From assembly GCF_028416595.1 (NCBI RefSeq), contig NZ_JAMQKC010000014.1, positions 1 through 60,065 of the forward strand: a DNA stretch of 60,065 nt, written 5' to 3'. Origin of the DNA: Aquibacillus salsiterrae (GTDB lineage: Bacteria > Bacillota > Bacilli > Bacillales > Amphibacillaceae). The notes beneath the pieces were generated by a model. That model saw only the letters and a program-made list of their open reading frames with translations. It had not been told where the DNA came from and ran no database searches. Shown in pieces: positions 1-8,253 of the stretch. Every line of letters starts with the position of its first letter. Within the stretch, counting starts at the first letter, position 1. Position numbers and translations under genes: made by a program.

Positions 1-119
1 TGAGACTTCCCATCATTTTAAATGAGTAAGATCCCTCAGAGACGATGAGGTTGATAGGTCCGAGGTGGAAGCATGGCAACATGTGCAGCTGACGGATACT
101 AATCGATCGAGGACTTAAC
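1..119 (+). rRNA. 23S ribosomal RNA, 3' end (partial)
   Basis: The sequence matches the conserved bacterial 23S 3' terminus, including GGTGGAAGCATGG-like and AATCGATCGAGGACTTAAC motifs. The gene starts upstream of the window. The exact mature end is placed at the final conserved residues and may be off by a few bases. Confidence 0.96.
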
Positions 120-127
120 TAAAAATA

Positions 128-249
128 GGAAGCGTAGCGGGCTTGGTAGCCACGACATGCATAAGCAGAGCGCCGTAAGTGACCTGATCTTGGTCACTGA
201 AGGTGAACTGCTTATGTCACGAGTGGCTAGCCCGCGAAGCTGGACTGAA
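128..249 (+). repeat. Hairpin repeat copy 1 in 23S-5S spacer
   Basis: This is a long imperfect palindrome. GCGGGCT (137-143) pairs with AGCCCGC (229-235). AGCCAC (148-153) pairs with GTGGCT (223-228). CATAAGCAG (160-168) pairs with CTGCTTATG (208-216), and GTGACC (179-184) pairs with GGTCAC (192-197). It begins GGAAGCG and ends GAAGCTGGACTGAA, like the next two units. The core CATAAG...CTTATG is shared with a copy at 8008-8162. Confidence 0.75.
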
Positions 250-252
250 TAA

Positions 253-377
253 GGAAGCGCAATGGGCTTGCCCAGATGCGACACGCATAAGACAAGACAC
301 CGTAAAGTCTATGGTTTTGGGACTTGGAGGTGGATTGAGTTATGACGCGAGCATCTAGCCCATGGAGCTAGACTGAA
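253..377 (+). repeat. Hairpin repeat copy 2 in 23S-5S spacer
   Basis: It has the same architecture as the preceding unit with different stem bases. ATGGGCT (262-268) pairs with AGCCCAT (357-363), and AGATGC (274-279) pairs with GCATCT (351-356). A CATAAG...TTATG middle helix is kept. It begins GGAAGCGC and ends GGAGCTAGACTGAA. Compensatory differences from copy 1 keep the pairing, which suggests the folded shape matters or that the copies were acquired independently. Confidence 0.75.
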
Positions 378-379
378 AA

Positions 380-499
380 AGTGAAGGCGACTGTTTAATA
401 GCGTACGGATAGATAAGACAGCCTGTAGTACTCTGAACTTTGAGTACGAAAGGATGGATTAACTATACGCTAGCTATTAGGAGCCGGAACTAGACTGAA
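380..499 (+). repeat. Hairpin repeat copy 3 in 23S-5S spacer
   Basis: This is a more diverged unit. GTACTC (427-432) pairs with GAGTAC (442-447) at the tip, AATAG (397-401) with CTATT (474-478) and CGTA with TACG lower down. It ends GGAACTAGACTGAA. The 27 nt at 369-395 recur exactly at 491-517, so the unit is bordered by a direct repeat. Confidence 0.65.
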
Positions 500-521
500 A
501 AAGTGAAGGCGACTGTTAAAT
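491..521 (+). repeat. Truncated fourth unit / direct repeat of 369-395
   Basis: Positions 491-517 repeat 369-395 without mismatch, and similarity continues to about 521. The unit then stops, leaving only the 5' start of another hairpin repeat. This indicates tandem duplication followed by truncation in the spacer. Confidence 0.7.
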
Positions 522-540
522 GTCTTGTACCAACTTCTTA

Positions 541-552
541 TCTAGTTTTCAA
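541..552 (+). other. Likely 3' strand of pre-23S processing stalk
   Basis: TCTAGTTTTCAA contains AGTTTTCAA (544-552), which is exactly complementary to TTGAAAACT in the rrn leader at 59870-59878. In Bacillus rrn operons a TTTGAAAACT-type sequence also lies upstream of 23S and pairs with this trailer strand. That upstream copy is outside the window, so the pairing is inferred. The hairpin repeats lie between mature 23S and this strand. Confidence 0.45.
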
Positions 553-571
553 GGTATTACAAGAAATATAT

Positions 572-688
572 GTCTGGTGGCTATAGCAAAGAGGTCACAC
601 CTGTTCCCATGCCGAACACAGTAGTTAAGCTCTTTTGCGCCGATGGTAGTTGGGGCTTTGTCCCTGTGAGAGTAGGACGTCGCCAGGC
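572..688 (+). rRNA. 5S ribosomal RNA
   Basis: This is a complete ~117 nt 5S rRNA. It has the conserved GAGGTCACACC and CCGAACAC segments, CGCCGATGGTAGT and GAGAGTAGGACG. The ends pair (GTCTGGTGG with CGCCAGGC). It lies about 450 nt after 23S because of the repeats in the spacer. Confidence 0.96.
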
Positions 689-690
689 AA

Positions 691-740
691 AAAAACCCTT
701 TAAAAGTTTACGAACTTTTAAAGGGTTTTTTTTATTTTTA
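691..740 (+). terminator. rRNA operon terminator
   Basis: A 15-bp perfect inverted repeat (AACCCTTTAAAAGTT, loop TACG) is followed by a long T run. It directly follows 5S and ends the rrn operon. Confidence 0.93.
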
Positions 741-830
741 TAGAATTGGGCTTTATGGCGAAGTTTATGCAAGCAAAAGTAGAAAAAAATCAGCAGTGAA
801 TTAGGATAAATTAATACCTATTACATGCAT

Positions 831-852
831 TATATTGTTTTTAAACAATATA
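831..852. promoter_or_regulatory. Perfect palindrome upstream of mgtC-like gene
   Basis: This is a 10-bp perfect inverted repeat, TATATTGTTT-tt-AAACAATATA, 43 bp before the start codon. It could be a repressor site or an RNA hairpin. No T run follows, so it is not a terminator. No regulator can be named from sequence alone. Confidence 0.35.
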
Positions 853-894
853 TCTATAAAATAAGATAAAAAATTGATTGGGTGAGGAATACTA

Positions 895-1584
895 ATGATT
901 ACTTATATTTTTGACGATCGTTTTCTATTAATCATGAGTAGAATAATCATTGCATTGGTTTTATCAGGTTTGATTGGTTTTGAGAGAGAATTAAAAAATC
1001 ATTCCGCTGGTTTTAGAACCCATATTTTAGTTGGAGTAAGCTCTTGTTTAATGATGTTGTTATCGTTATATGGGTTTAATGAATATGTTGATGGTAACAA
1101 TAATATTCAATTCGACCCTACAAGAATTCCCTCATATGTAATAAGTGGGATAGGTTTTCTTGGTGCAGGAACGATTATAGTTAATGGAGTAACGATTCGT
1201 GGTTTAACGACAGCGGCTTCAATTTGGGCTGTAGCTGGACTTGGGTTAGTTGTTGGTGCAGGGATGTACGGGGAAGCAGTATTTACAACGATTATTATCT
1301 TATTAAGTTTAGTTCTACTAAATAACTTTGAAAACCTGTTTCTTTCCAAGCAAAATAGAGTATCGTTGCAACTTTTGGTTGGGCAAGAGTTGAAAATGGA
1401 AGTGCTGCTAAGTACTTTAGAAGGTTATCAAGCGAAAATTGAAAAGCTAGAAATCGAAAAGGAAGCAGGGGACAATAGAAGTATCTTTATTCAACTTCAT
1501 TATAAGAGCCCTGCTAGCAAATATGAATTGTATGACAATATTTCTAGGATAAGTGATGTCAAACAGGTCAATGAAACGCATTAG
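895..1584 (+). CDS. MgtC/SapB-family membrane protein
   Basis: The 229-residue inner-membrane protein has the MgtC/SapB signature. A first helix ends in GFERE (about 23-27), and a GFLGAGTI...RGLTTAASIWAVAGLG block spans about 86-120. Roughly five hydrophobic segments cover residues 8-147, followed by a soluble tail. MgtC relatives are linked to growth in low magnesium or inside hosts, and some inhibit ATP synthase. The role of chromosomal Bacillus members is unclear. The start ATG has GGTGAGG upstream. It stands alone between the rrn terminator and the ctsR promoter, an insertion relative to B. subtilis. A palindrome at 831-852 may regulate it. Confidence 0.85.
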   Translation: MITYIFDDRFLLIMSRIIIALVLSGLIGFERELKNHSAGFRTHILVGVSSCLMMLLSLYGFNEYVDGNNNIQFDPTRIPSYVISGIGFLGAGTIIVNGVTIRGLTTAASIWAVAGLGLVVGAGMYGEAVFTTIIILLSLVLLNNFENLFLSKQNRVSLQLLVGQELKMEVLLSTLEGYQAKIEKLEIEKEAGDNRSIFIQLHYKSPASKYELYDNISRISDVKQVNETH

Positions 1585-1662
1585 TAGAATTATGTGACAA
1601 TTTGTTGGAAACAATAGGTTTTTTTTCTAGTAATCAAGGCAAGAATATACTATACATTTTGT

Positions 1663-1692
1663 TTGGCATTTACTAAGTAAACAGAGTATAAT
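1663..1692 (+). promoter_or_regulatory. Sigma-A promoter of ctsR operon
   Basis: The -35 is TTGGCA (1663-1668) and the -10 is TATAAT (1687-1692), with an 18-bp spacer. The CtsR box begins 8 bp after the -10, so bound CtsR would cover the transcription start. Confidence 0.8.
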
Positions 1693-1700
1693 AACAATAT

Positions 1701-1717
1701 AGTCAAAGATAGTCAAA
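1701..1717 (+). promoter_or_regulatory. CtsR operator
   Basis: AGTCAAA-GAT-AGTCAAA is a tandem heptad that fits the known CtsR consensus (RGTCAAA-NAN-RGTCAAA). It lies between the promoter and the ctsR ribosome binding site, which implies autorepression of the operon. Confidence 0.88.
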
Positions 1718-1740
1718 GTCAGATGATGAAGGAGGGTAAT

Positions 1741-2199
1741 ATGCGGAATATATCTGATGTAATTGAAGATTATTTGAAAAAAATCATTCAAGATAATAAC
1801 AAGAATACGATTGAAATAAAGCGAAGTGAAATTGCTGATCGATTTGAATGTGTACCTTCTCAAATTAATTATGTGATTAATACACGGTTTACTGTGGAAA
1901 AGGGATATATTGTTGAAAGTAAACGTGGTGGCGGAGGATATATCCGTATTATCCGAATGACAAATCGTGACAAGGCCAAGTTGATTGATGAAATTATTAA
2001 AATGATTCAACCAACTGTAACACAGCAGGCTGCTATCGATATACTCGAACGTTTACTAGAGGAAGAAATGATTACAAAACGTGAAGCGAAGATTATGGTG
2101 AGTGCGATTAGTCGAGATACATTGCTTTTTCAACTGCCCATTAGAGATGAAGTTAGGGCAAGGGTTTTATCCGCGATGTTAACTGCTTTAAAACACTAG
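1741..2199 (+). CDS. ctsR: Class III heat-shock repressor CtsR
   Basis: The 152-residue dimeric DNA-binding repressor controls clp and mcs genes. The N-terminal winged helix-turn-helix spans about 1-72 and contains SEIADRF and CVPSQINYVINTRFT. The glycine-rich wing RGGGG has Arg62, the residue that contacts DNA and can be phosphorylated by McsB in relatives. The C-terminal part is the helical dimer domain. ATG 1741 is preferred over the in-frame 1723 because AAGGAGG (1727-1733) sits just ahead of it and the protein then begins MRNISD, as in relatives. It is the first gene of the ctsR-mcsA-mcsB-clpC operon and has its own operator at 1701-1717. Confidence 0.96.
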   Translation: MRNISDVIEDYLKKIIQDNNKNTIEIKRSEIADRFECVPSQINYVINTRFTVEKGYIVESKRGGGGYIRIIRMTNRDKAKLIDEIIKMIQPTVTQQAAIDILERLLEEEMITKREAKIMVSAISRDTLLFQLPIRDEVRARVLSAMLTALKH

Positions 2200-2221
2200 G
2201 TAGTGAGGAGGTTACCTAATT

Positions 2222-2755
2222 ATGGATTGTCAGGAATGCCATGAAAGAACCGCTACTTTGCACTTTACAAAAGTAGTAAATGGAAATAAAACTGAAATTC
2301 ATGTATGCGAACATTGTGCCAAAGAGAAAGGCTATGTTTCCTACGATGAGGAAGCATATTCACTACATGATTTACTTTCAGGGTTATTTAACTTTAGTTC
2401 TCCCTCTGTCAAACAAAATAGTTTTGTGCATACACAAGGTAAAACATGTGAGAAATGTGGGATGTCATACAGTGATTTTACACGAATTGGAAAATTCGGG
2501 TGTGCAGAGTGCTATCATACTTTTGAAGATCATTTAAATCCAATTTTCCGTAGGGTGCATAGTGGGAACACGACACACCATGGTAAAATACCGAAAAGGA
2601 TAGGTGTTGATATTAATCTGAAGAAAACGTTGACTGGCTATAAGGAAAAATTGCAGCAACTTATAGAAGGTGAGGAATTTGAAGAGGCTGCTAAGGTTCG
2701 TGACAAAATTAAATCACTAGAAAAAGATCTATCCCGTAATGGGGGTGATGATTAA
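2222..2755 (+). CDS. mcsA: McsA, activator of the arginine kinase McsB
   Basis: The 177-residue zinc-binding adaptor stimulates McsB and helps control CtsR and ClpC under heat and metal stress. Four CxxC pairs are visible: Cys3/6 and 29/32, then Cys76/79 and 94/97. A C-terminal UVR-type coiled coil spans about 136-170 (LIEGEEFEEAAKVRDKI). All metal ligands are present. AGGAGGTT lies upstream of the ATG. The stop codon directly abuts the mcsB start with no gap, so the two are translationally coupled. Confidence 0.95.
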   Translation: MDCQECHERTATLHFTKVVNGNKTEIHVCEHCAKEKGYVSYDEEAYSLHDLLSGLFNFSSPSVKQNSFVHTQGKTCEKCGMSYSDFTRIGKFGCAECYHTFEDHLNPIFRRVHSGNTTHHGKIPKRIGVDINLKKTLTGYKEKLQQLIEGEEFEEAAKVRDKIKSLEKDLSRNGGDD

Positions 2756-3823
2756 ATGTCCTTACAACAATTTATGAATGATGCAATAAGCCCTTGGATG
2801 AAAGAAGATGGTCCAGATAGTGATATTGTAATGAGTAGTCGAATTAGGTTAGCAAGAAATTTTGATAATATTCCTTTTCCTATTTTGGCAAAAAATGAGG
2901 ATTTATTAAAAATATTAGAATTTATAAAGTCTAAGTATCACCATCAAACGTTTAAAACCTATCAAGATTTAGAATTTGTTACTATGAGTGAGCTAAAGCC
3001 TATTGAGAAACGTGTTCTCGTTGAGAAGCATTTAATTAGCCCCCATTTAGCGGAAAAGTCTCAATTAGGCGCAGTGTTAATTTCTAAAAGTGAACAGGTT
3101 TCTGTAATGGTGAATGAAGAGGACCATATTCGAATACAATTATATTTCCCAGGCTTTCAGTTAGAAAAGGCGTTAGATCAAGCTTTTGCTTTCGACGATT
3201 GGTTGGAGGAAGAAATTAATTATGCGTTTGATGAAAAGCGTGGATACTTAACCAGTTGCCCGACTAATGTTGGAACTGGACTTCGTGCATCGGTTATGAT
3301 GCATCTCCCTGCTTTAGCGCTAACACAGAAGTTGAATCGGATGATACCTGCTATTAATCAACTTGGTTTAGTTGTCAGAGGTATCTACGGTGAAGGTAGT
3401 GAGGCGTTAGGGAACATTTTTCAAGTTTCGAATCAAGTAACTTTAGGTAGGGCTGAAAAGGATACCGTGGACGACTTGCAAAGTGTTGTTGAAAAATTAA
3501 TAGAACAAGAGCGAAATGCAAGAGAACTTCTATTAGAACAGTCTCCGCTTCAATTAGAAGATAGAATCTTCCGCTCTTACGGTGTGTTGGAGCATAGTCG
3601 AATCATTGAGTCGAAAGAAACTGCCAAGTGCTTATCAGATGTTCGCTTAGGGATAGATGTTGGGTTTATTAAAAATATTTCCAAATCAATTCTTAATGAA
3701 TTAATGGTACTAACTCAACCAGGATTTTTACAACAATATGCGAAGGAAGGCTTATCTCCTGAAGAGAGAGATAAATTAAGAGCTTCACTTATTAGAGAAC
3801 GATTAAATTTAGAGAATGGTTAG
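2756..3823 (+). CDS. mcsB: Protein-arginine kinase McsB
   Basis: The 355-residue enzyme phosphorylates arginine side chains and so marks proteins for ClpC-ClpP degradation and inactivates CtsR. It belongs to the ATP:guanido phosphotransferase fold. The nucleotide-binding SSRIRLARN motif (27-35), the catalytic loop acid near Glu122 (VNEEDHIRI), Cys168 and NVGTGLRAS (171-179) are all present. It lacks the N-terminal domain of creatine kinases, as expected for McsB. It starts immediately after the mcsA stop and is followed 12 bp later by clpC. Confidence 0.96.
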   Translation: MSLQQFMNDAISPWMKEDGPDSDIVMSSRIRLARNFDNIPFPILAKNEDLLKILEFIKSKYHHQTFKTYQDLEFVTMSELKPIEKRVLVEKHLISPHLAEKSQLGAVLISKSEQVSVMVNEEDHIRIQLYFPGFQLEKALDQAFAFDDWLEEEINYAFDEKRGYLTSCPTNVGTGLRASVMMHLPALALTQKLNRMIPAINQLGLVVRGIYGEGSEALGNIFQVSNQVTLGRAEKDTVDDLQSVVEKLIEQERNARELLLEQSPLQLEDRIFRSYGVLEHSRIIESKETAKCLSDVRLGIDVGFIKNISKSILNELMVLTQPGFLQQYAKEGLSPEERDKLRASLIRERLNLENG

Positions 3824-3835
3824 GAGGAGTGCCTA

Positions 3836-6268
3836 ATGATGTTTGGGCGATTTACAGAAAGAGCACAAAAAGTACTAGCGCTTTCCCAAGAGGAGGCAGT
3901 TAGACTAGGACATAATAATATTGGAACAGAGCACATCCTACTTGGATTAGTCAGTGAAGGGGAAGGGATTGCTGCTAAGGCATTAAAATCGCTTGGACTT
4001 GAAACGCAACGAATTCAAGAAGAAGTGGAACAATTAATTGGTAGAGGTCAGAAGGTATCGCAGACCATCCATTATACACCACGGGCTAAAAAAGTAATTG
4101 AGTTATCTATGGACGAAGCTCGTAAACTAGGTCATTCTTATGTAGGAACAGAGCATATCTTACTAGGATTAATTCGTGAAGGTGAAGGTGTTGCTGCTCG
4201 TGTGCTAAATAATTTAGGAATTAGCCTAAATAAAGCAAGGCAACAAGTGCTACAGTTGTTAGGTAGTAATGAGTCTAGTGGGGGACAACAAGGTCGAGGT
4301 GGTCAATCTACCAGTGCGAATACCCCTACGTTAGATTCATTAGCTCGAGACTTAACGTCAATTGCTAAAGAAGGGAATATTGACCCAGTTATTGGCCGTG
4401 AAAAAGAGATTGAACGAGTTATTCAAGTGTTAAGTCGTCGTACAAAAAACAACCCTGTGTTAATTGGTGAACCAGGTGTTGGTAAAACAGCTGTTGCAGA
4501 AGGGCTTGCCCAACAGATCGTTAACAACGAGATTCCGGAAATATTACGAGATAAACGGGTCATGACTTTAGATATGGGTACGGTTGTTGCTGGTACAAAG
4601 TATCGTGGTGAATTTGAAGACCGCTTAAAGAAAGTAATGGAGGAAATTCGCCAAGCTGGAAACATTATATTATTTATTGATGAACTTCATACATTAATCG
4701 GTGCTGGTGGTGCAGAAGGTGCTATCGACGCTTCTAATATTTTGAAACCTTCCCTAGCTCGTGGTGAATTGCAGTGTATTGGTGCAACGACATTAGATGA
4801 ATACCGAAAATACATTGAAAAAGATGCGGCGTTAGAACGGCGATTCCAACCGATTCAAGTCAATGAACCAACTGTCGAACAATCTGTTCAAATTTTAAAA
4901 GGATTAAGAGATAGGTATGAAGCACACCACCGTGTAACCATAACAGATGAGGCAATTGATGCTGCTGCAAAATTGTCAAATCGGTACATTACTGATCGCT
5001 TTTTACCAGATAAAGCGATAGATTTAATTGATGAAGCTGCATCAAAGGTGAGATTACGTTCGTACACAGCCCCACCAAATTTGAAAGAATTAGAGCAACA
5101 ATTAGAGGAAGTAAAGAAAGAAAAGGATGCAGCAGTCCAAAGTCAGGAATTCGAAAAGGCTGCATCATTACGAGATAGTGAACAACGATTAAGAGAAGAA
5201 GTGGAAGAAACGAAAGAGAAATGGAAAGAAAAGCAAGGCCAAGAAAGCTCAGAAGTTACAGTTGAGGATATTGCTAGTGTCGTTTCAACATGGACTGGTG
5301 TTCCTGTTTCTTCCTTAACTAAAGATGAAAGTGAACGCCTATTGCATATGGAAGATGTCTTACACGACCGACTAATTGGTCAAGAAGAGGCTGTTAAAGC
5401 TGTGTCAAAAGCTATCCGTCGTGCCAGAGCTGGCCTTAAAGATCCTAAGCGTCCAATTGGTTCATTCATATTCCTAGGACCTACTGGTGTAGGTAAAACA
5501 GAATTGGCTAGAGCTCTTGCAGAGTCGATGTTTGGTGATGAGGATGCAATGATTCGAGTTGATATGTCTGAGTATATGGAAAAGCATTCCACCTCTCGTT
5601 TAGTCGGATCTCCTCCGGGGTATGTAGGTTATGAGGAAGGTGGTCAACTTACTGAGAAAGTGAGAAGGAAGCCGTATTCAGTAGTACTTCTTGATGAGGT
5701 TGAAAAGGCCCACCCAGAAGTATTTAACATCTTACTTCAAGTGTTAGAAGATGGTCGTTTAACTGATTCTAAGGGCCGGGTTGTCGACTTTAGAAATACC
5801 GTCTTAATTATGACTTCAAACGTTGGTGCTAGTGAATTAAAACGCAATAAATACGTTGGGTTTAGCGTTGGGGATGAAGAAGCTGATTACAAGGGGATGA
5901 AGTCCAAAGTAATGGATGAAATGAAAAAAGCATTCCGTCCAGAATTCCTAAATCGAATCGATGAAATCATTGTCTTCCATTCATTAGAAAAAAAGCACAT
6001 GAAAGATATAGTTTCTTTAATGGTAAATCAATTGCAAAAACGATTAACCGAACAAGAAATCGATTTTATTTTGACAGACAAAGCGTTAGAGAAAATTGCT
6101 AACGAAGGATTTGACCCTGAATATGGTGCTAGACCATTACGTCGTTCCTTACAGAAAAATGTGGAAGACTTGTTGTCTGAAGAGTTATTAAAAGAGACAA
6201 TTAAAAAAGGTCAAAAAATAAAAATAGATGTAAATGAGAAGGAAGAATTCATTGTTTCTCCTCAATAA
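3836..6268 (+). CDS. clpC: ATP-dependent Clp protease ATPase subunit ClpC
   Basis: The 810-residue AAA+ unfoldase feeds substrates, including arginine-phosphorylated proteins, to ClpP. Two Clp_N repeats occupy about 1-145. Walker A of the first ATPase domain is GEPGVGKT (211-218). A coiled middle domain with a UVR-like stretch spans about 415-465. The second Walker A is GPTGVGKT (548-555), followed by the C-terminal Clp D2 domain. [14 protein letters not shown] matches the family start. A GGAGG site precedes ATG 3836. This is the last gene of the CtsR operon; a strong terminator follows. Confidence 0.97.
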   Translation: MMFGRFTERAQKVLALSQEEAVRLGHNNIGTEHILLGLVSEGEGIAAKALKSLGLETQRIQEEVEQLIGRGQKVSQTIHYTPRAKKVIELSMDEARKLGHSYVGTEHILLGLIREGEGVAARVLNNLGISLNKARQQVLQLLGSNESSGGQQGRGGQSTSANTPTLDSLARDLTSIAKEGNIDPVIGREKEIERVIQVLSRRTKNNPVLIGEPGVGKTAVAEGLAQQIVNNEIPEILRDKRVMTLDMGTVVAGTKYRGEFEDRLKKVMEEIRQAGNIILFIDELHTLIGAGGAEGAIDASNILKPSLARGELQCIGATTLDEYRKYIEKDAALERRFQPIQVNEPTVEQSVQILKGLRDRYEAHHRVTITDEAIDAAAKLSNRYITDRFLPDKAIDLIDEAASKVRLRSYTAPPNLKELEQQLEEVKKEKDAAVQSQEFEKAASLRDSEQRLREEVEETKEKWKEKQGQESSEVTVEDIASVVSTWTGVPVSSLTKDESERLLHMEDVLHDRLIGQEEAVKAVSKAIRRARAGLKDPKRPIGSFIFLGPTGVGKTELARALAESMFGDEDAMIRVDMSEYMEKHSTSRLVGSPPGYVGYEEGGQLTEKVRRKPYSVVLLDEVEKAHPEVFNILLQVLEDGRLTDSKGRVVDFRNTVLIMTSNVGASELKRNKYVGFSVGDEEADYKGMKSKVMDEMKKAFRPEFLNRIDEIIVFHSLEKKHMKDIVSLMVNQLQKRLTEQEIDFILTDKALEKIANEGFDPEYGARPLRRSLQKNVEDLLSEELLKETIKKGQKIKIDVNEKEEFIVSPQ

Positions 6269-6296
6269 ATTTTGATTTTGTAAGGGATATAGAATG

Positions 6297-6330
6297 AAAA
6301 AATCGGAAGGTTGCTCCTTCCGATTTTTTC
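6297..6330 (+). terminator. Terminator of clpC operon
   Basis: AATCGGAAGG-ttgct-CCTTCCGATT is a 10-bp perfect stem followed by a T run, 29 bp after the clpC stop. Confidence 0.93.
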
Positions 6331-6457
6331 AAATCATAGATATGTATCTCCTGCGCTTGAATACGTGAACGAAAAAGTATGAAAAATGATAAATTTCTGT
6401 AACTTGCCCGTCATGTATTTCGTATAAGATAGGGAGAGAAGATAAGGAGCGATTAAA

Positions 6458-7837
6458 GTGGCGAAGATAAAGACAAAATATGTGTGCCATGAATGTGGAT
6501 ATGAATCGCCAAAATGGATGGGCAAGTGTCCGAGTTGTAATAGTTGGAACACACTAGTTGAGGAAGTTGTAGCATCTCAGTCGAATGCTAGGCATATAAT
6601 GGTCACAGGAGAGCCAACTAAAACAAAACCAGAGAAGATCACATCGATTGTTACTAAAGATGAACCGCGAATTAAAACAAACATGCGAGAGTTTAACCGC
6701 GTGTTAGGAGGGGGAATCGTACCTGGGTCATTAGTTTTAATTGGAGGGGACCCAGGGATAGGAAAATCTACTTTATTATTACAAGTATCTGCTCAGCTTG
6801 CAGATAGCAATTTAGATATTCTTTATATTTCAGGGGAAGAATCGACCCGGCAAACGAAATTACGTGCCGATCGTTTAGGGGTTAAATCTGACCAATTATA
6901 TGTGTTATCTGAAACTAACTTAGTAGAGATTGTTAATCAAATAGAGTATATAAATCCTTCTTTAGTTGTCATTGATTCAATTCAAACCATTTATCGTGAT
7001 GAAATAACTAGTGCGCCCGGTAGTGTATCACAAGTTCGTGAGTGCACAAGTGAATTAATGCGAATCGCGAAAAATAAACATATCCCTATTTTCATTGTAG
7101 GGCATGTTACAAAGGAAGGATCAATTGCTGGTCCAAGATTATTGGAACATATGGTCGATGCTGTTTTATATTTTGAAGGAGAGAGGCATCATACATTTCG
7201 CATCCTTCGTGGCGTGAAAAATAGATTTGGTAGTACAAATGAAATGGGAATTTTTGAAATGAAAGAAGAGGGATTACGGGAAGTAATGAACCCTTCTGAA
7301 ATCTTTCTTGAAGAAAGGTCCCAAGGTGCTGCTGGATCAACTGTTGTTGCGTCAATGGAGGGTAGTCGCCCTGTACTCGTAGAAATCCAATCCCTTATTT
7401 CCCCAACGAGCTTTGGAAATCCGAGGAGAATGGCGACTGGTATTGACCATAACCGGGTTCCGTTATTAATGGCTGTTTTAGAAAAAAGAGTTGGACTATT
7501 GCTCCAAAACCAAGATGCATATGTCAAGGTGGCAGGTGGTGTTAAACTTGATGAACCAGCGATAGATCTAGCTATTGCCGTCAGTATTGCATCGAGTTTT
7601 CGAGATAAACCATCACGTCATGATGATGTACTCATCGGTGAAGTTGGCTTAACTGGGGAAGTAAGAAGAGTAGCAAGAATTGACCAACGGGTACAGGAAG
7701 CAGCTAAATTAGGGTTTAAGCGCGCGATCATCCCAAGCAAAAATTTAGATGGATGGACACCACCGGTTGAAATTGATGTGATTGGTGTTAATACAATTCA
7801 AGATGCGTTAAAGAAAACGTTAGGGGATAGGGATTAA
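6458..7837 (+). CDS. radA: DNA repair protein RadA
   Basis: The 459-residue RecA-like ATPase and branch-migration helicase acts in recombinational repair. A C4 zinc finger (Cys10, 13, 24, 27) is followed by Walker A GDPGIGKS (97-104). The RadA-specific KNRFG motif is at 254-258, and a Lon-protease-like C-terminal domain follows. The start is GTG with AAGGAG ten bases upstream. In most Bacillus genomes disA follows directly; here a 416-bp gap with two promoters and a repeat leads to yacL instead. Confidence 0.96.
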   Translation: MAKIKTKYVCHECGYESPKWMGKCPSCNSWNTLVEEVVASQSNARHIMVTGEPTKTKPEKITSIVTKDEPRIKTNMREFNRVLGGGIVPGSLVLIGGDPGIGKSTLLLQVSAQLADSNLDILYISGEESTRQTKLRADRLGVKSDQLYVLSETNLVEIVNQIEYINPSLVVIDSIQTIYRDEITSAPGSVSQVRECTSELMRIAKNKHIPIFIVGHVTKEGSIAGPRLLEHMVDAVLYFEGERHHTFRILRGVKNRFGSTNEMGIFEMKEEGLREVMNPSEIFLEERSQGAAGSTVVASMEGSRPVLVEIQSLISPTSFGNPRRMATGIDHNRVPLLMAVLEKRVGLLLQNQDAYVKVAGGVKLDEPAIDLAIAVSIASSFRDKPSRHDDVLIGEVGLTGEVRRVARIDQRVQEAAKLGFKRAIIPSKNLDGWTPPVEIDVIGVNTIQDALKKTLGDRD

Positions 7838-7908
7838 TTAATTTGTAATTAATAGATAAAAAGATTTAACCTAATGTTCCGTGTATTGGATTTTGCCGAA
7901 AGCATTGA

Positions 7909-7937
7909 TTGACTTAAGGTTTTAGTTATGCTAAAAT
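7909..7937 (+). promoter_or_regulatory. Promoter upstream of yacL (P1)
   Basis: The -35 is TTGACT (7909-7914) and the -10 is TAAAAT (7932-7937), with a 17-bp spacer and an extended-10 TGC. It lies in the gap where disA would normally be and could supply yacL with its own transcript. Confidence 0.65.
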
Positions 7938-7953
7938 CAATAGTTTTACTAGT

Positions 7954-7982
7954 TTGACGAAATTTTTATGTTATGGTATTTT
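7954..7982 (+). promoter_or_regulatory. Second candidate promoter upstream of yacL (P2)
   Basis: The -35 is TTGACG (7954-7959) and the -10 is TATTTT (7977-7982), with a 17-bp spacer and a TGG extended-10. The -10 is weaker than in P1. Confidence 0.45.
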
Positions 7983-8007
7983 ATAAAAATATAGAATTAA
8001 TTGTTAC

Positions 8008-8162
8008 TAAGAAAAGCGTAAGTCGCGTCTTGGTCAGACTAAGACAGGCATAAGACAAGAAATGAAGTGGCGGTCTTTGCCACAGAAGGGATTGACTTAT
8101 GACCTCAGGCAGGCTAGGGAAGCGGAGTGGACTGCTCTTTGATTTTTTTATACTTTTGTATC
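8008..8162 (+). repeat. Dispersed palindromic element, full-length copy
   Basis: It runs from TAAGAAAAGCG to a TATACTTTTGTATC end, so its ends are inverted versions of TAAGAAA(A)G. Inside are CATAAG (8049-8054) and CTTATG, a tip hairpin GTGGC (8067-8071)/GCCAC, and the tail GCTAGG...GGAGTGGACTGCTC. It shares AAGTCGCG-CTTGGTCAG with a copy at 58441-58473. It lies exactly in the radA-yacL gap. Confidence 0.65.
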
Positions 8163-8253
8163 TTTTTAAAAAAATGCTAGTTCCGTTTTTTAATTTTTAT
8201 AGGGAGATTATTTTTTAAAAATGTGGAAATAATGTTGATAGGAGGTGACATTG

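Noticed and set aside
581-772. 63-codon ORF on the minus strand across 5S rRNA and the terminator
   Set aside because: It lies entirely over 5S and the terminator hairpin, with no ribosome site or recognisable product.
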